64,000 nucleotides of DNA. Origin: Paraburkholderia ginsengiterrae. Lineage in GTDB: Bacteria > Pseudomonadota > Gammaproteobacteria > Burkholderiales > Burkholderiaceae. Where the stretch lies: contig NZ_LXKA01000109.1 in assembly GCF_001645125.1 (NCBI RefSeq), forward strand, positions 82,220 through 146,219, read 5' to 3'. A model generated the notes under the pieces. It did no database searches. It was not told the DNA's origin and was given only the letters and a program-made list of their open reading frames with translations. A program made the position numbers and the translations under genes. This document shows positions 44,541 through 52,564 of this stretch, piece after piece. Numbering within the stretch: position 1 is the first letter of the stretch; the number at the start of each line of letters is the position of its first letter.

Positions 44541-44822
44541 CTACAGCACAGTCGCTTCGACTGCCTTGAGCAGCACGACCGAGACGCTCTCGTAGGTGAC
44601 CTGTTCGCAACCGGCGCGAAGGTCACGATGAGGAGCACCGGGGTATAGAAATTCATATGGCCGCCCTTTGTCTATACCGCTTTCTCGAGTCCAACCGACA
44701 CTGCTCGACGAGATAAATCTGACCTCCTCGGCGTACTGTTCCCTATCGCCAGGCGGCACAAGCATAACCGCGGCACTTGGGTCGGCGTTGCGCAAAAACT
44801 CCATCAATTCGGCTATCGTCAT
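44541..44822 (-). CDS. Small hypothetical protein (paralogue of the 43752-44039 product)
   Basis: Encodes 93 residues starting MTIAELMEFLRNADPSAAVMLVPPGDREQYAEEVRFISSSSVGWTRESG and ending YESVSVVLLKAVEATVL. A GGAGG is 12 bases upstream of the ATG. It shares its layout with the second small protein of the same operon, an internal duplication with strong divergence. Function unknown. Confidence 0.75.
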   Translation of the reverse strand: MTIAELMEFLRNADPSAAVMLVPPGDREQYAEEVRFISSSSVGWTRESGIDKGRPYEFLYPGAPHRDLRAGCEQVTYESVSVVLLKAVEATVL

Positions 44823-44846
44823 GATGCGAGGTTTCCTCCCTAAACT

Positions 44847-45233
44847 TCAGCTAGCTGATGCTGGCCCGCGACGAGCGAAGAACGAAATTGTCGCTGTGTT
44901 AATTTGCTCCGCAAGACGACAAGCGTCATCCATCGATATCGATGGCACAAAAGGCGATGTGCTGTTGGCCCACTCAGTCAGCTGTTCTACGACCTCGCGT
45001 TCCGACGACGACGCGTGTAATGCCGTCAAGCCAGCGTCGACCACATCAACACTCGGATGCGTCAGTCCGTCCAAGCCCATTCCATGCCACTCGGCCAGCT
45101 CGCAGCAGCAGGAATAGATGGACTCGAAGGTGCATCTGAATCGCGAATGTGCTGACAATCCAGAGTCGTGCGCGTCCCGCAGATACGCCGCACTGTTGGC
45201 AAGCCGCGGACGGCTGTCGTTCTGCTCGTTCAT
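44847..45233 (-). CDS. Small helical hypothetical protein
   Basis: Encodes 128 residues with the ATG overlapping the previous stop (ATGA). The sequence (RPRLANSAAYLRDAHDSGLSAHSRFRCTFESIYSCCCELAEWHGMGLDGLTHPSVDVVDAGLTAL...REVVEQLTEWANSTSPFVPSISMDDACRLAEQI) is helical and recalls HEPN/SAV-like small domains, though the Rx4-6H RNase motif of toxic HEPN proteins is not evident. It is the fourth gene of the operon. Confidence 0.72.
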   Translation of the reverse strand: MNEQNDSRPRLANSAAYLRDAHDSGLSAHSRFRCTFESIYSCCCELAEWHGMGLDGLTHPSVDVVDAGLTALHASSSEREVVEQLTEWANSTSPFVPSISMDDACRLAEQINTATISFFARRGPASAS

Positions 45234-45586
45234 CTCGTTCTCTTTCGCGGTCGTGGTCGTGGTCGCGCTAGCTCGGCAGCTACGCCCGAAAGCCGCAAAT
45301 CGCGCGGTACCGATGCCGCGGCAAGGATGAAAGCCAAGGCATTGCGCTGCCTCGCTGACTTCCTGGTAGATGCACGAAACAACGTGTCCAGGAAGGATTT
45401 GCAGAACAGCTTTTTAATGCGTCGCTTGAAGTGGTTGGTAGCTTGCTGGCAGAACTCACGTCGATACTGCCTGCAGTGTCTTAGGAAGCGGCGCCGAAAA
45501 TCCTTTGAGACATCCGCAAGGGCAAATTCAAGTGTTCGGTCGGTCTCTCTGCCCACCCTAAGAGACTCCTTGCGGGTCCGTCTCAT
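45230..45586 (-). CDS. Small, strongly basic hypothetical protein
   Basis: Encodes 118 residues; both its start (ATGA with the HAD gene) and its stop (ATGA with the next gene) overlap neighbours, which is the main reason for the call. The composition is very basic (MRRTRKESLRVGRETDRTLEFALADVSKDFRRRFLRHCRQYRREFCQQATNHFKRRIKKLFCKSFLDTLF, then an RPRPRPRKRTR tail), suggesting nucleic-acid or acidic-protein binding. No family was recognised. It could be a toxin-like or structural RNA-binding component of the operon. Confidence 0.6.
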   Translation of the reverse strand: MRRTRKESLRVGRETDRTLEFALADVSKDFRRRFLRHCRQYRREFCQQATNHFKRRIKKLFCKSFLDTLFRASTRKSARQRNALAFILAAASVPRDLRLSGVAAELARPRPRPRKRTR

Positions 45587-46185
45587 GTCCGACCACCATC
45601 GGCGGATGCTGCGGACGTTCGAGACTCGGACAGCAATCCAGCAGTGCCGAACATAGCGGCCAGGCGTTCGGCGAACAGCTTTTGGACTTCTTTGTCGCCA
45701 AGGCCCACGCCCGGCTGGCAATGCACCAAATGTCCCTCGACGCCTTCGAAGCCCTCACGCATGTCATCAAGTGCCAACCACTTTTTGATTCCATACCTTT
45801 TTACATGTCGGCGAACCTGCTGCCCCCGAGGTGTGCTTCGCCACGCGGCTACAGATGCCTCTTCGGGATTGAAGGTCGAGCCAATCACTCGTGCTCGAAG
45901 TGAAGCAAGTGGCAGGCTATTGAGCGCCGCTTCGAAGCCTATTGCTTCCACCCAGCTTGTTGACAAAACAATTTGCAATTCAGGATACGGGGCAAGCAGA
46001 TTTTCGAGCACGGCGGCAAACTCAAAGAAAGATGCCGAAGGGTCGCTGGGCGCAATGCCTACTGCAGTTACATAAGCGTCGGATGAGTGAAGACAATTGT
46101 CGAAATCGAGATACAAGACGCCCGCATTGCTGCTCAGTTTTTGAGGCGCATCAGCAATACCCGAACGCATTTCGTTGTCCATCAT
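45583..46185 (-). CDS. HAD_SAK-type phosphatase-like protein
   Basis: Encodes 200 residues; AGGAG is seven bases before the ATG. HAD motif I is VLYLDFDNCLHSSDAY (D27 and D29), followed by the cap-less core LENLLAPYPELQIVLSTSWVEAIGFEAALNSLPLASLRARVIGSTFNPE (motif II ST) and WLALDDMREGFEGVEGHLVHCQPGVGL (motif III/IV acidic DD). This layout is that of the HAD domain found in Swiss-army-knife RNA-repair proteins. In that context HAD enzymes are thought to remove terminal phosphates. It starts 9 bases after the metallophosphoesterase-like gene ends. Confidence 0.82.
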   Translation of the reverse strand: MMDNEMRSGIADAPQKLSSNAGVLYLDFDNCLHSSDAYVTAVGIAPSDPSASFFEFAAVLENLLAPYPELQIVLSTSWVEAIGFEAALNSLPLASLRARVIGSTFNPEEASVAAWRSTPRGQQVRRHVKRYGIKKWLALDDMREGFEGVEGHLVHCQPGVGLGDKEVQKLFAERLAAMFGTAGLLSESRTSAASADGGRT

Positions 46186-46194
46186 CTAAGTCTC

Positions 46195-47931
46195 CTACGA
46201 GGGCACCGCAACCGCCGCAATGTTGTCCGTGATTTCCTTGAGCATTTTCATGTCGAGCAGAACTGTGCGGGGCCCGTCGATAGCAGCAACGTCCGCCACA
46301 CGGATGACTGGCTGTAGCTTGCCTCGGGTCGGGTGTGCGGCAACGAGGCGATGAAGAATCGCCAGCCGCTCATCCTTATCGCCGGTCGTCACCACTTCCA
46401 CGGATGCAGCGTAAAGAGACATGCGTAACGCGGCAATAGGCGGACGAACGACCATTGCATCGATTCCGTCGGAAGCTAAGGTTGTTAATACGTCGTACGC
46501 CATATCGCACCATAACGCCAGTTGAACGGCAGCCCGAGAAGGCAGCGACTCGATGTCGTCAACTTGTGCTGACAACCTATCCGCCTTCGCGTAGTAGTCG
46601 TACTGCTTGGGCTCGCCCATTTCCGTCGGATAACCACGCGGAGCATCGACGGAATTGAACAGGAAGGTCAAACCGGAGAACCGGTCGTCGCTTGCAACCA
46701 GCTCTTTTTCGATGGCTCCGGATATCTGTGCCAATCGTGCAATACCTTCCATTTCCTCGTAAATGACACGCCGGATGCACGCCCGGTGAATGGAGCTTTT
46801 GCTCATGGTGAGTGGCACGGCGTTGCGAATAGCAGTTTCGTGGTTCTTCATCTGCTGGACTATTGGCAGCAATACCTTTGACAACGGTCCGGTCAACCCA
46901 GCCTCAACGTTCAAAGGCTGCGGATGAAGGACTGCGTTTGGCTGCTCCGGCGGCTCTGTAACTTCCTCTCGGGTGTCTTTTCGTCTTCTTCGCCGCGCCA
47001 AACTACGAGACATGATGTCATCAAAAGACATGTCGTCGTCGACGCGAATGCATCGGTCTGAACGTGAAACCACCCGCACACCCTCCACGGCGACGTCGCT
47101 ATGAGCAGGAACACGGCCATGCATCCAAATATCGATGCTCGCGCGGTGACGACGAAGCAGCCATCGCAGGTCGTTCGTCTGTGCGAATAGTCGCGCGTTC
47201 GCTCTCCGGTCCTTACGCCCCGACCATCCCAGTGGGTCGACATCTTCAGACCGGTAATGGGCTACTGCCTGCAATGGTGCACGCACAGGCGAGTTATTCG
47301 AGACAACTACGGTTGCCCCATCGAAGGGGACATCCAGCTGTGCGTTCAGCCAGCTCACAGCTTTCCTGTTCTCAAGAAGCGAAATCGCAGGATGGAATGC
47401 TTTTGCCTCACTCCCGGCACGAGAAGCCGGCGACGCAAGTCCCGCTTGTCGGCAAAGCTCTTCTGCTTGCTGGCAATTGAACGGGTCGTCCCACCACGAC
47501 GATGCGTCGATGGTATTGAAATCAGGACAGCCTGCAATGCATTCAGCAACTAGCGAAGGTCTCCAGTCATCAAAGGAACACCACAGAGTCGTGCCGAGAA
47601 ATCGTACGCCCTGCAAGACAATCGCGTCCTTTTCCAACACGTGCACGGAGGTTCCTGCCGCAAGAAACTGGGCCTGTTTGACGGCCTCTGTTGCATCCCG
47701 ACCTGACAGTTCGCTCGAACCCAAGACGTAGATTGTCGGCAGGCTCGTTGCCGCTAGGGCCGGTATTGCTTCATCAAGATTACCAAGACCTCCTGCAACA
47801 ACCAGGATGTTGCAATTTTTTAAGGCGGCTAGCGATTCGCGGCGCTCCTCCACGGTTGCGCCCGCTAGCAACTGGATGCGTGGGAACGGGTCGTCGCGGT
47901 ACAGGCGCCAAAGCCCTGACGAGGTGGCCAT
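46195..47931 (-). CDS. Metallophosphoesterase-like protein lacking metal ligands
   Basis: Encodes 578 residues from the ATG at 47931, with AGGAAGAG upstream. Residues 17-290 follow the calcineurin-type phosphoesterase fold closely (IYVLGSSE, DAIVLQGVRFLGTTLWCSFDDWRP, NRKAVSWLNAQLDVPFDGATVVVSNNSP, IDIWMHGRVPAHSDVAVEGVRVVS). All catalytic positions are substituted: DLH is replaced in LLAGATVEE (21-29), GD in GGLG (47-50), GNHE by GSSE (71-74), HH by NN in SNNSP (211-215) and HGHxH by HGRVP (271-275). The remaining 290 residues are helical and unrecognised, after an Arg-rich linker. It should be enzymatically dead and may bind a nucleotide, RNA end or protein. It heads the coupled operon. Confidence 0.85.
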   Translation of the reverse strand: MATSSGLWRLYRDDPFPRIQLLAGATVEERRESLAALKNCNILVVAGGLGNLDEAIPALAATSLPTIYVLGSSELSGRDATEAVKQAQFLAAGTSVHVLEKDAIVLQGVRFLGTTLWCSFDDWRPSLVAECIAGCPDFNTIDASSWWDDPFNCQQAEELCRQAGLASPASRAGSEAKAFHPAISLLENRKAVSWLNAQLDVPFDGATVVVSNNSPVRAPLQAVAHYRSEDVDPLGWSGRKDRRANARLFAQTNDLRWLLRRHRASIDIWMHGRVPAHSDVAVEGVRVVSRSDRCIRVDDDMSFDDIMSRSLARRRRRKDTREEVTEPPEQPNAVLHPQPLNVEAGLTGPLSKVLLPIVQQMKNHETAIRNAVPLTMSKSSIHRACIRRVIYEEMEGIARLAQISGAIEKELVASDDRFSGLTFLFNSVDAPRGYPTEMGEPKQYDYYAKADRLSAQVDDIESLPSRAAVQLALWCDMAYDVLTTLASDGIDAMVVRPPIAALRMSLYAASVEVVTTGDKDERLAILHRLVAAHPTRGKLQPVIRVADVAAIDGPRTVLLDMKMLKEITDNIAAVAVPS

Positions 47932-48035
47932 CCTTCTCTTCCTTAAATTTGAGGGGTTTTGAACCCAATAAAACAGGCTTAGGGCGCTCACCGCCCGAGC
48001 TCAAATGCATAGGCGAAATCTACCCGGGTGTACGA

Positions 48036-48095
48036 AGTTTGTCTATACAAAGTTGGTCTATATGTAGTTGGTCTATACGGAGTTGACCGTAGACT
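48036..48095. repeat. Four contiguous 15-base direct repeats between divergent operons
   Basis: The unit AGTTGGTCTATAxxx is repeated head to tail: 48036-48050 (agtttgtctatacaa), 48051-48065 (agttggtctatatgt), 48066-48080 (agttggtctatacgg) and 48081-48095 (agttgaccgtagact, most degenerate). They lie upstream of the phosphoesterase-like operon on one side and of the double-HTH regulator on the other. They most likely form the operator of that regulator. The absence of spacers excludes a CRISPR array. Confidence 0.9.
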
Positions 48096-48146
48096 AACTT
48101 CATACAGCATGGGACCATCGGCGGCTTAAAATCTCTCTGGCTATCG

Positions 48147-48596
48147 ATGACGTCTCTGGCCGAACGTTTCGCCCAAAATCTCAGGTGGTGCCGCGAAGAG
48201 CTCGGATGGTCGCAGAGCGAGTTGGCGAGCCGGGCAGACGTGGACTCGACGCTGATAAGTCGCATTGAACGCAATCTGGTCAGCGTTTCGCTCGACCGCG
48301 CTGCCCGCTTTGCTCAAGTTTTAGGGGTAGAGTTGGCGGCGCTCCTTGACACCCCAAAGGGCACGAACGTCCCGTTTGGCATTCACAGCCAGCGCGCAAT
48401 TTCGAGCGCGCAGCTGATGGCAAATGTAAAGTCGACGCGGGAGGCTGCCGGCCTCAGTCAGAGCGTGGTAGCCAAACGGGCGACGCTTCAACGGGGCTAC
48501 GTATCCGTCCTCGAGAAAGGCGAGACGAAGCTATATTTAAAGACATTAGAAAAGCTCGCAGCAGCGCTCAAGGTTACGCCAGGGGAGCTTGTCTAG
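48147..48596 (+). CDS. XRE-family regulator with two helix-turn-helix domains
   Basis: Encodes 149 residues. The first HTH is FAQNLRWCREELGWSQSELASRADVDSTLISRIERNLVSVSLDRAARFAQVLGVELAALL (residues 8-67), the second MANVKSTREAAGLSQSVVAKRATLQRGYVSVLEKGETKLYLKTLEKLAAALKVTPGEL (residues 90-147). Two XRE domains in one chain can read neighbouring repeats on DNA, matching the tandem 15-base units found 51 bases upstream of its start. It probably autoregulates and controls the divergent operon. Confidence 0.9.
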   Translation: MTSLAERFAQNLRWCREELGWSQSELASRADVDSTLISRIERNLVSVSLDRAARFAQVLGVELAALLDTPKGTNVPFGIHSQRAISSAQLMANVKSTREAAGLSQSVVAKRATLQRGYVSVLEKGETKLYLKTLEKLAAALKVTPGELV

Positions 48597-48615
48597 TCGC
48601 AGGACACAAAAAGGC

Positions 48616-48864
48616 TCACGATTGGGATTGGCGACAATGCGATGCCGCGCTTGTGGCCTGGACCCAAGCGCTGACTACGTCGGCGCGCCACCGAAGAAGG
48701 TCGCGGTCGAACAGTTCGGCGCGGGGTGGTAGCAGCCAGGGGCGGTGCCGAGCCCGCAAAACGACGGTGCGAATGGAGATGCCAAGTAGCTGCGCAAGGT
48801 CGTAAGCATCAAGGAAGCTGAAAGTTTGATTGTTGGGCCAGGACGTCATCCCAAAGATAGACAT
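48616..48864 (-). CDS. Small helix-turn-helix protein (AlpA/MerR-like)
   Basis: Encodes 82 residues with AAAGG upstream. The segment FSFLDAYDLAQLLGISIRTVVLRARHRPWLLPPRAELFDRDLLRWRADVVSAWV is the winged-helix pattern of AlpA-like excisionase/regulator proteins (LGIS-RT-V followed by a W-xW region). It converges with the double-HTH gene and diverges from the GHKL operon, of which it may be the regulator. Confidence 0.75.
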   Translation of the reverse strand: MSIFGMTSWPNNQTFSFLDAYDLAQLLGISIRTVVLRARHRPWLLPPRAELFDRDLLRWRADVVSAWVQATSAASHCRQSQS

Positions 48865-48953
48865 GACCTTTAAACGCGATTTGCGAGCGCGCGCTTATCG
48901 GTTGTTGTTAAGTACGGCGTTACTGCCGAACCAAAAAGATACCGGTTGGAACA

Positions 48954-50243
48954 ATGGAAATTCCAGAAGCGACCGTAGAGAGCGTAGAGGCAGCGTTACG
49001 TAAACTGTCAGGTCCGGACGCTGAAGAGCTGTGCGTTCCTCGCGCCGGCAAGTTCATGTCGTTCTTTTCAGACGCGGGGCTGCTTCAACTGGTCATCACT
49101 TGGGCGCGAAAGAATCCCGGTGGGGCTCGAGCTAGGTTTGATGACATCTTGGCCAATACGGCTGATTTTGGTGCGAATCTTGAAAAAATGCTCGGCAGGC
49201 CGTACGCGCTGGCCGCGTGGGTGATGGCCAAACAGTTGGTTGACGCAAACGGCACTCGCCTCGGTCGGTCAGAAGGTCGCGTCTACAGCAACTACATCGA
49301 TGCCATGGATGAGTTCGAGTTCGCTCGGACGCATCCGTCCAGCGACGGCGTCAATCTCCTGTGCGTTCAAGGCTCGCCACGCGAATTCATTCGCCCCCTG
49401 TACGAAGGCCCACAAGGCGAGCGCAAGCTCCGCCAGTTTGGTGAAATCAGAGTTGTCGTCCAGGATGCCTTGGCACATCTCGCGCAGGAGTGGACCGCGA
49501 AGAAGCTCTTGGATGTCTCCGAGGCAGCTACGCAACTGGCACGCGAACTCATCGAAAATTCTGATTGGTGGGCTCGGGCCGATGAGCGCGGGGTCTTCTA
49601 TTCAAAGGGAATCAGGGCGATTACGTTCCGACTCGTGAATGTCGATGACACCAACGTTGAACAGGTTTCTGGTGAAAACACGCACGTCCGCAATTTTCTG
49701 ATTCAAAGCCTTGCCGAAGACAGTGTTCGCCATCCTGCACAAGGCAGTCACCGAAAAGAAGATATCCGGCAGCTATCGTTCATTGAACTATCAATCGTTG
49801 ATTCTGGCCCGGGCCTGGCCCGCCGTTGGATGTCCACCGGTGCGGAACTGAGGAAGCAGATTCCGGACGTTACCCAAATCTCGCTAGAAGAGGAGGAGGA
49901 CGCTGTTGTCTCATGCTTCCGAAAATGGGCGACTTCATCTGGCGATACGAACCGTGGCATTGGGTTGTTTGCGGTCGCTCGGTTGCTTCGAAGGAGAAAG
50001 GGCTTCCTGCGATTGCGCACTGGCCGACTGGCGTTTCTGTTCGGTACACGTTCTGCAATTGTCGATATTGAAACGCGCCTGAAGTTCGAGAAAAAGGACC
50101 TTCAACAGTCGTACGCACGTCTCGACGACGGTACGCACGTCTTCCTTGAAGAAGGCAAGATGCTTTTCTTCCTGCGCGCATGGACCGCCGACGAGCTTGG
50201 TGCGGTGGAGGGAACCTCTTTTTCGATTCTGCTGCCCGCCTGA
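48954..50243 (+). CDS. GHKL-family ATPase
   Basis: Encodes 429 residues. The Bergerat fold is recognisable in the second half: N box ARELIENSDWWARADERG (Glu198, Asn202), G1 box IELSIVDSGPGLARRW (D283, G285, G287) and G2 box SSGDTNRGIGLFAVARLLRRRKGFLRLRTG (residues 330-357). The N-terminal 190 residues are a separate helical/beta region without known match. Unlike a histidine kinase it has no phosphoacceptor domain or membrane segment. The next gene starts 12 bases after its stop, so the two surely act together. Confidence 0.88.
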   Translation: MEIPEATVESVEAALRKLSGPDAEELCVPRAGKFMSFFSDAGLLQLVITWARKNPGGARARFDDILANTADFGANLEKMLGRPYALAAWVMAKQLVDANGTRLGRSEGRVYSNYIDAMDEFEFARTHPSSDGVNLLCVQGSPREFIRPLYEGPQGERKLRQFGEIRVVVQDALAHLAQEWTAKKLLDVSEAATQLARELIENSDWWARADERGVFYSKGIRAITFRLVNVDDTNVEQVSGENTHVRNFLIQSLAEDSVRHPAQGSHRKEDIRQLSFIELSIVDSGPGLARRWMSTGAELRKQIPDVTQISLEEEEDAVVSCFRKWATSSGDTNRGIGLFAVARLLRRRKGFLRLRTGRLAFLFGTRSAIVDIETRLKFEKKDLQQSYARLDDGTHVFLEEGKMLFFLRAWTADELGAVEGTSFSILLPA

Positions 50244-50254
50244 AGACAACTACG

Positions 50255-52564
50255 ATGCTAATAATTCCTTTCTCCGGCGCAGCGGTAGCCAGCGAGTATC
50301 GACATAGCGTGCTCGTCTTTCTAGGGCATGACGAGGTTGAGTGGCCTGAAATCAGTTCCAAGTTCTCTGATTGGGCGAAGAAGAATGTAGTACCCCCAAG
50401 AGCGTTACTGGTTGCGAAGTTTGTCCACGCACACCGGCTGATGGATGCGGTTCGTGACGGGAGCGCATCCGGACATTTGGATATTTTGGCCAAGGGCAAG
50501 CTGGTCGTGGCGGGATTCGATTGCGGCGGTGCCGTTCTCGGAATAACGCAGGACGACGTCGGCGCTATGCAGGACTTCACAGACCTTTTCGGATGCGCGG
50601 CCAAGGAGTTTTTGGCGAACGCAGCGCAGCGTGGTGGCGTCGTCGTTGCGGCGCCGCCCGGCTTTTATTTTGCCAAGCAGTCAGACAAGTACGCCAGCCA
50701 CTTCCTTCGAGCAGAGTCTCTGCTGAGCGGAACGACCGAGATTGAACTGCTGTCAGTCGCGTTGCTTCAAAAATTCCATCAGTTCTGCGAGCAGGAAAAG
50801 GCCGCGCCTGCGATTCGTATCTTCATTGATTCGATGGCCATATGGCCGGTCGCGCAAATGCTTGTGCACGCGCATTGCACCAACCCCTCGAACATTCGAC
50901 GCTATTCAATCGAAAGCTTTCGGGGGTATGAAGGCCTGGAGAATTGGGACGCGCTGCCGGGGCCAGCGTTTGTCATTATCTCCGCGTCGACATCAGGTGG
51001 TCTTGAGACGAAGGTGCGGGAGAAACTGGGTCGAAGCCGCAATGTGCCTGTTGTGACACTCATCGGATTGGAAAACGAAGCGGCATCCAGCGAGGACGAC
51101 GAGGTAACCGACGACGACCGGTCGTTATGCCTGTTTCGGGTTTGCAGGAATCTGGTTGGTGAGCCTGCGCTGGATGGCTTGCGGCCAGAGTTTCAACCAA
51201 ATGTGACGAGCTTGCCTGCAGGCGCCGAAAGCGTACGGGTGATTGGCGAGCGTTTCCTGAGTCACAACAATCGTCCGAAACTGGTCCGGCTAGCTCAAAA
51301 GTCTCTCGCACAAAAAGACAGGCGCACACTCGCCACCTTGGCTAAAGCGCATATGCCGGTCGCTGCCCGTCGGAAGGCCGTAGGGAACGACTGGTGGTCA
51401 GTTTCGCTTGATGTGCCCAAGCTGATGGAGACCTACTCGGTACCCGGTGCCGATGGTGCTTGCGTGCTTGCGGGATGGATTCGAAACTTCGCCGCACCTG
51501 GTCCGACCGTTATCGTGTATCCAAAGGATTTGGTGGGAGCAGAAGCGCATAACCGTCTCCTTGCACAACGGATTGAATCGCTGCTTTTGGAGCGTGCGCC
51601 GGGCACCGTAATAAAGGTCGTCGACCATACGCACCTCGACAAGCCCGAGCCTGACCTTAAAGCCTTCTTGAAGGACGCCGCCGCAATTGTCGCGAGCCCA
51701 ATTGTTTCGAACGGTTTTGTGTTCAAGCAGATAAGCGCGATGCTGCGGCTGGTTCAGCCGTCCGGACCGCGTCTATATATCGCCCTCGGTGTATTGCCCG
51801 AGTCTCAGGCACGGTTCAAGGAATTGAGCAGCGACATTGGTGCCAACGCCGATAGCAGCGCATATCGTTTCAAGTATGCATTCGCACTGCCTGTTGGGCG
51901 AATTGACAGGGCAATCCAGTGGGACCAAGAACTCACTTTGCTTGATGATGTCATCGAGTCATGCGAGACGGAGGACATTGCGGTCCCGAAAAACTTAAGT
52001 GGCCGACGTGACGCCATGCGGTCTCCGACGGGACTGACAGACATATTGACATTCCTTCCAACCTCCGCCGGCGCTCCACAGCCGATTTCGGCTGGGTTTC
52101 TGCTCTGGGACATCGAAAAGCCGCTCGCAGGCGACGACTTCGGCGCTTCTGTATTGCTGACGGTTGCGGCGTTCCTGGAAGCCTCCCGCAATGCACGCTC
52201 CGGAGACGTCGAGACATCTTTGCGAAGCGGGGTGTTTCAACACACATTGATTGAGCCGGCCACATTCACACGGTTCAACGACGGCGCTATTCAGGCGGCG
52301 ATACTTCGAGCAGCCTACGCGTCGGAGCTGGATTATTCCGCCGACAGGGCCGCCAGTCGAGATATGGCGAGACTTATCTCAAAATTCATTGAATTGCACG
52401 ATGAGCCTGCCGGGAGTGCGGCGGCCGAGTTTGTACTCGCCATTCTGGTCGGGAAACTGACGTTGCACCGCGATGATTTGCCGACCATTCTGCTCGCCTG
52501 TGAAACGCTCGACGGCTGGCTCGCAGTTTTGGCAGCGCAGCTTCACGAGTCTGCCCGGTTCTAA
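50255..52564 (+). CDS. Large protein with phosphoribosyltransferase-like segments, partner of the GHKL ATPase
   Basis: Encodes 769 residues from the ATG at 50255; the open frame extends upstream into the ATPase gene but this start is the better one. Residues 130-230 resemble an orotate-type PRTase (PPGFYFAKQSDKYASHFLRAESLL, IRIFIDSMAIWPVAQML), and residues 240-290 (GPAFVIISASTSGGLETKVREKLG...VVTLIGLE) and 430-530 (GPTVIVYPKDLVGAEAHNRLLAQRIESLL, DAAAIVASPIVSNGFVFKQISAMLRLVQPSGPRLYIALGVLPES) also have PRTase-like strand-loop patterns. No textbook PRPP loop (DDxxxTG) is intact. The C-terminal 170 residues are helical. It looks like the effector of the pair. Confidence 0.75.
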   Translation: MLIIPFSGAAVASEYRHSVLVFLGHDEVEWPEISSKFSDWAKKNVVPPRALLVAKFVHAHRLMDAVRDGSASGHLDILAKGKLVVAGFDCGGAVLGITQDDVGAMQDFTDLFGCAAKEFLANAAQRGGVVVAAPPGFYFAKQSDKYASHFLRAESLLSGTTEIELLSVALLQKFHQFCEQEKAAPAIRIFIDSMAIWPVAQMLVHAHCTNPSNIRRYSIESFRGYEGLENWDALPGPAFVIISASTSGGLETKVREKLGRSRNVPVVTLIGLENEAASSEDDEVTDDDRSLCLFRVCRNLVGEPALDGLRPEFQPNVTSLPAGAESVRVIGERFLSHNNRPKLVRLAQKSLAQKDRRTLATLAKAHMPVAARRKAVGNDWWSVSLDVPKLMETYSVPGADGACVLAGWIRNFAAPGPTVIVYPKDLVGAEAHNRLLAQRIESLLLERAPGTVIKVVDHTHLDKPEPDLKAFLKDAAAIVASPIVSNGFVFKQISAMLRLVQPSGPRLYIALGVLPESQARFKELSSDIGANADSSAYRFKYAFALPVGRIDRAIQWDQELTLLDDVIESCETEDIAVPKNLSGRRDAMRSPTGLTDILTFLPTSAGAPQPISAGFLLWDIEKPLAGDDFGASVLLTVAAFLEASRNARSGDVETSLRSGVFQHTLIEPATFTRFNDGAIQAAILRAAYASELDYSADRAASRDMARLISKFIELHDEPAGSAAAEFVLAILVGKLTLHRDDLPTILLACETLDGWLAVLAAQLHESARF

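Noticed and set aside
48036-48095. Short repeats as a CRISPR array
   Set aside because: Units are 15 bases, contiguous and without spacers; no cas gene is present.
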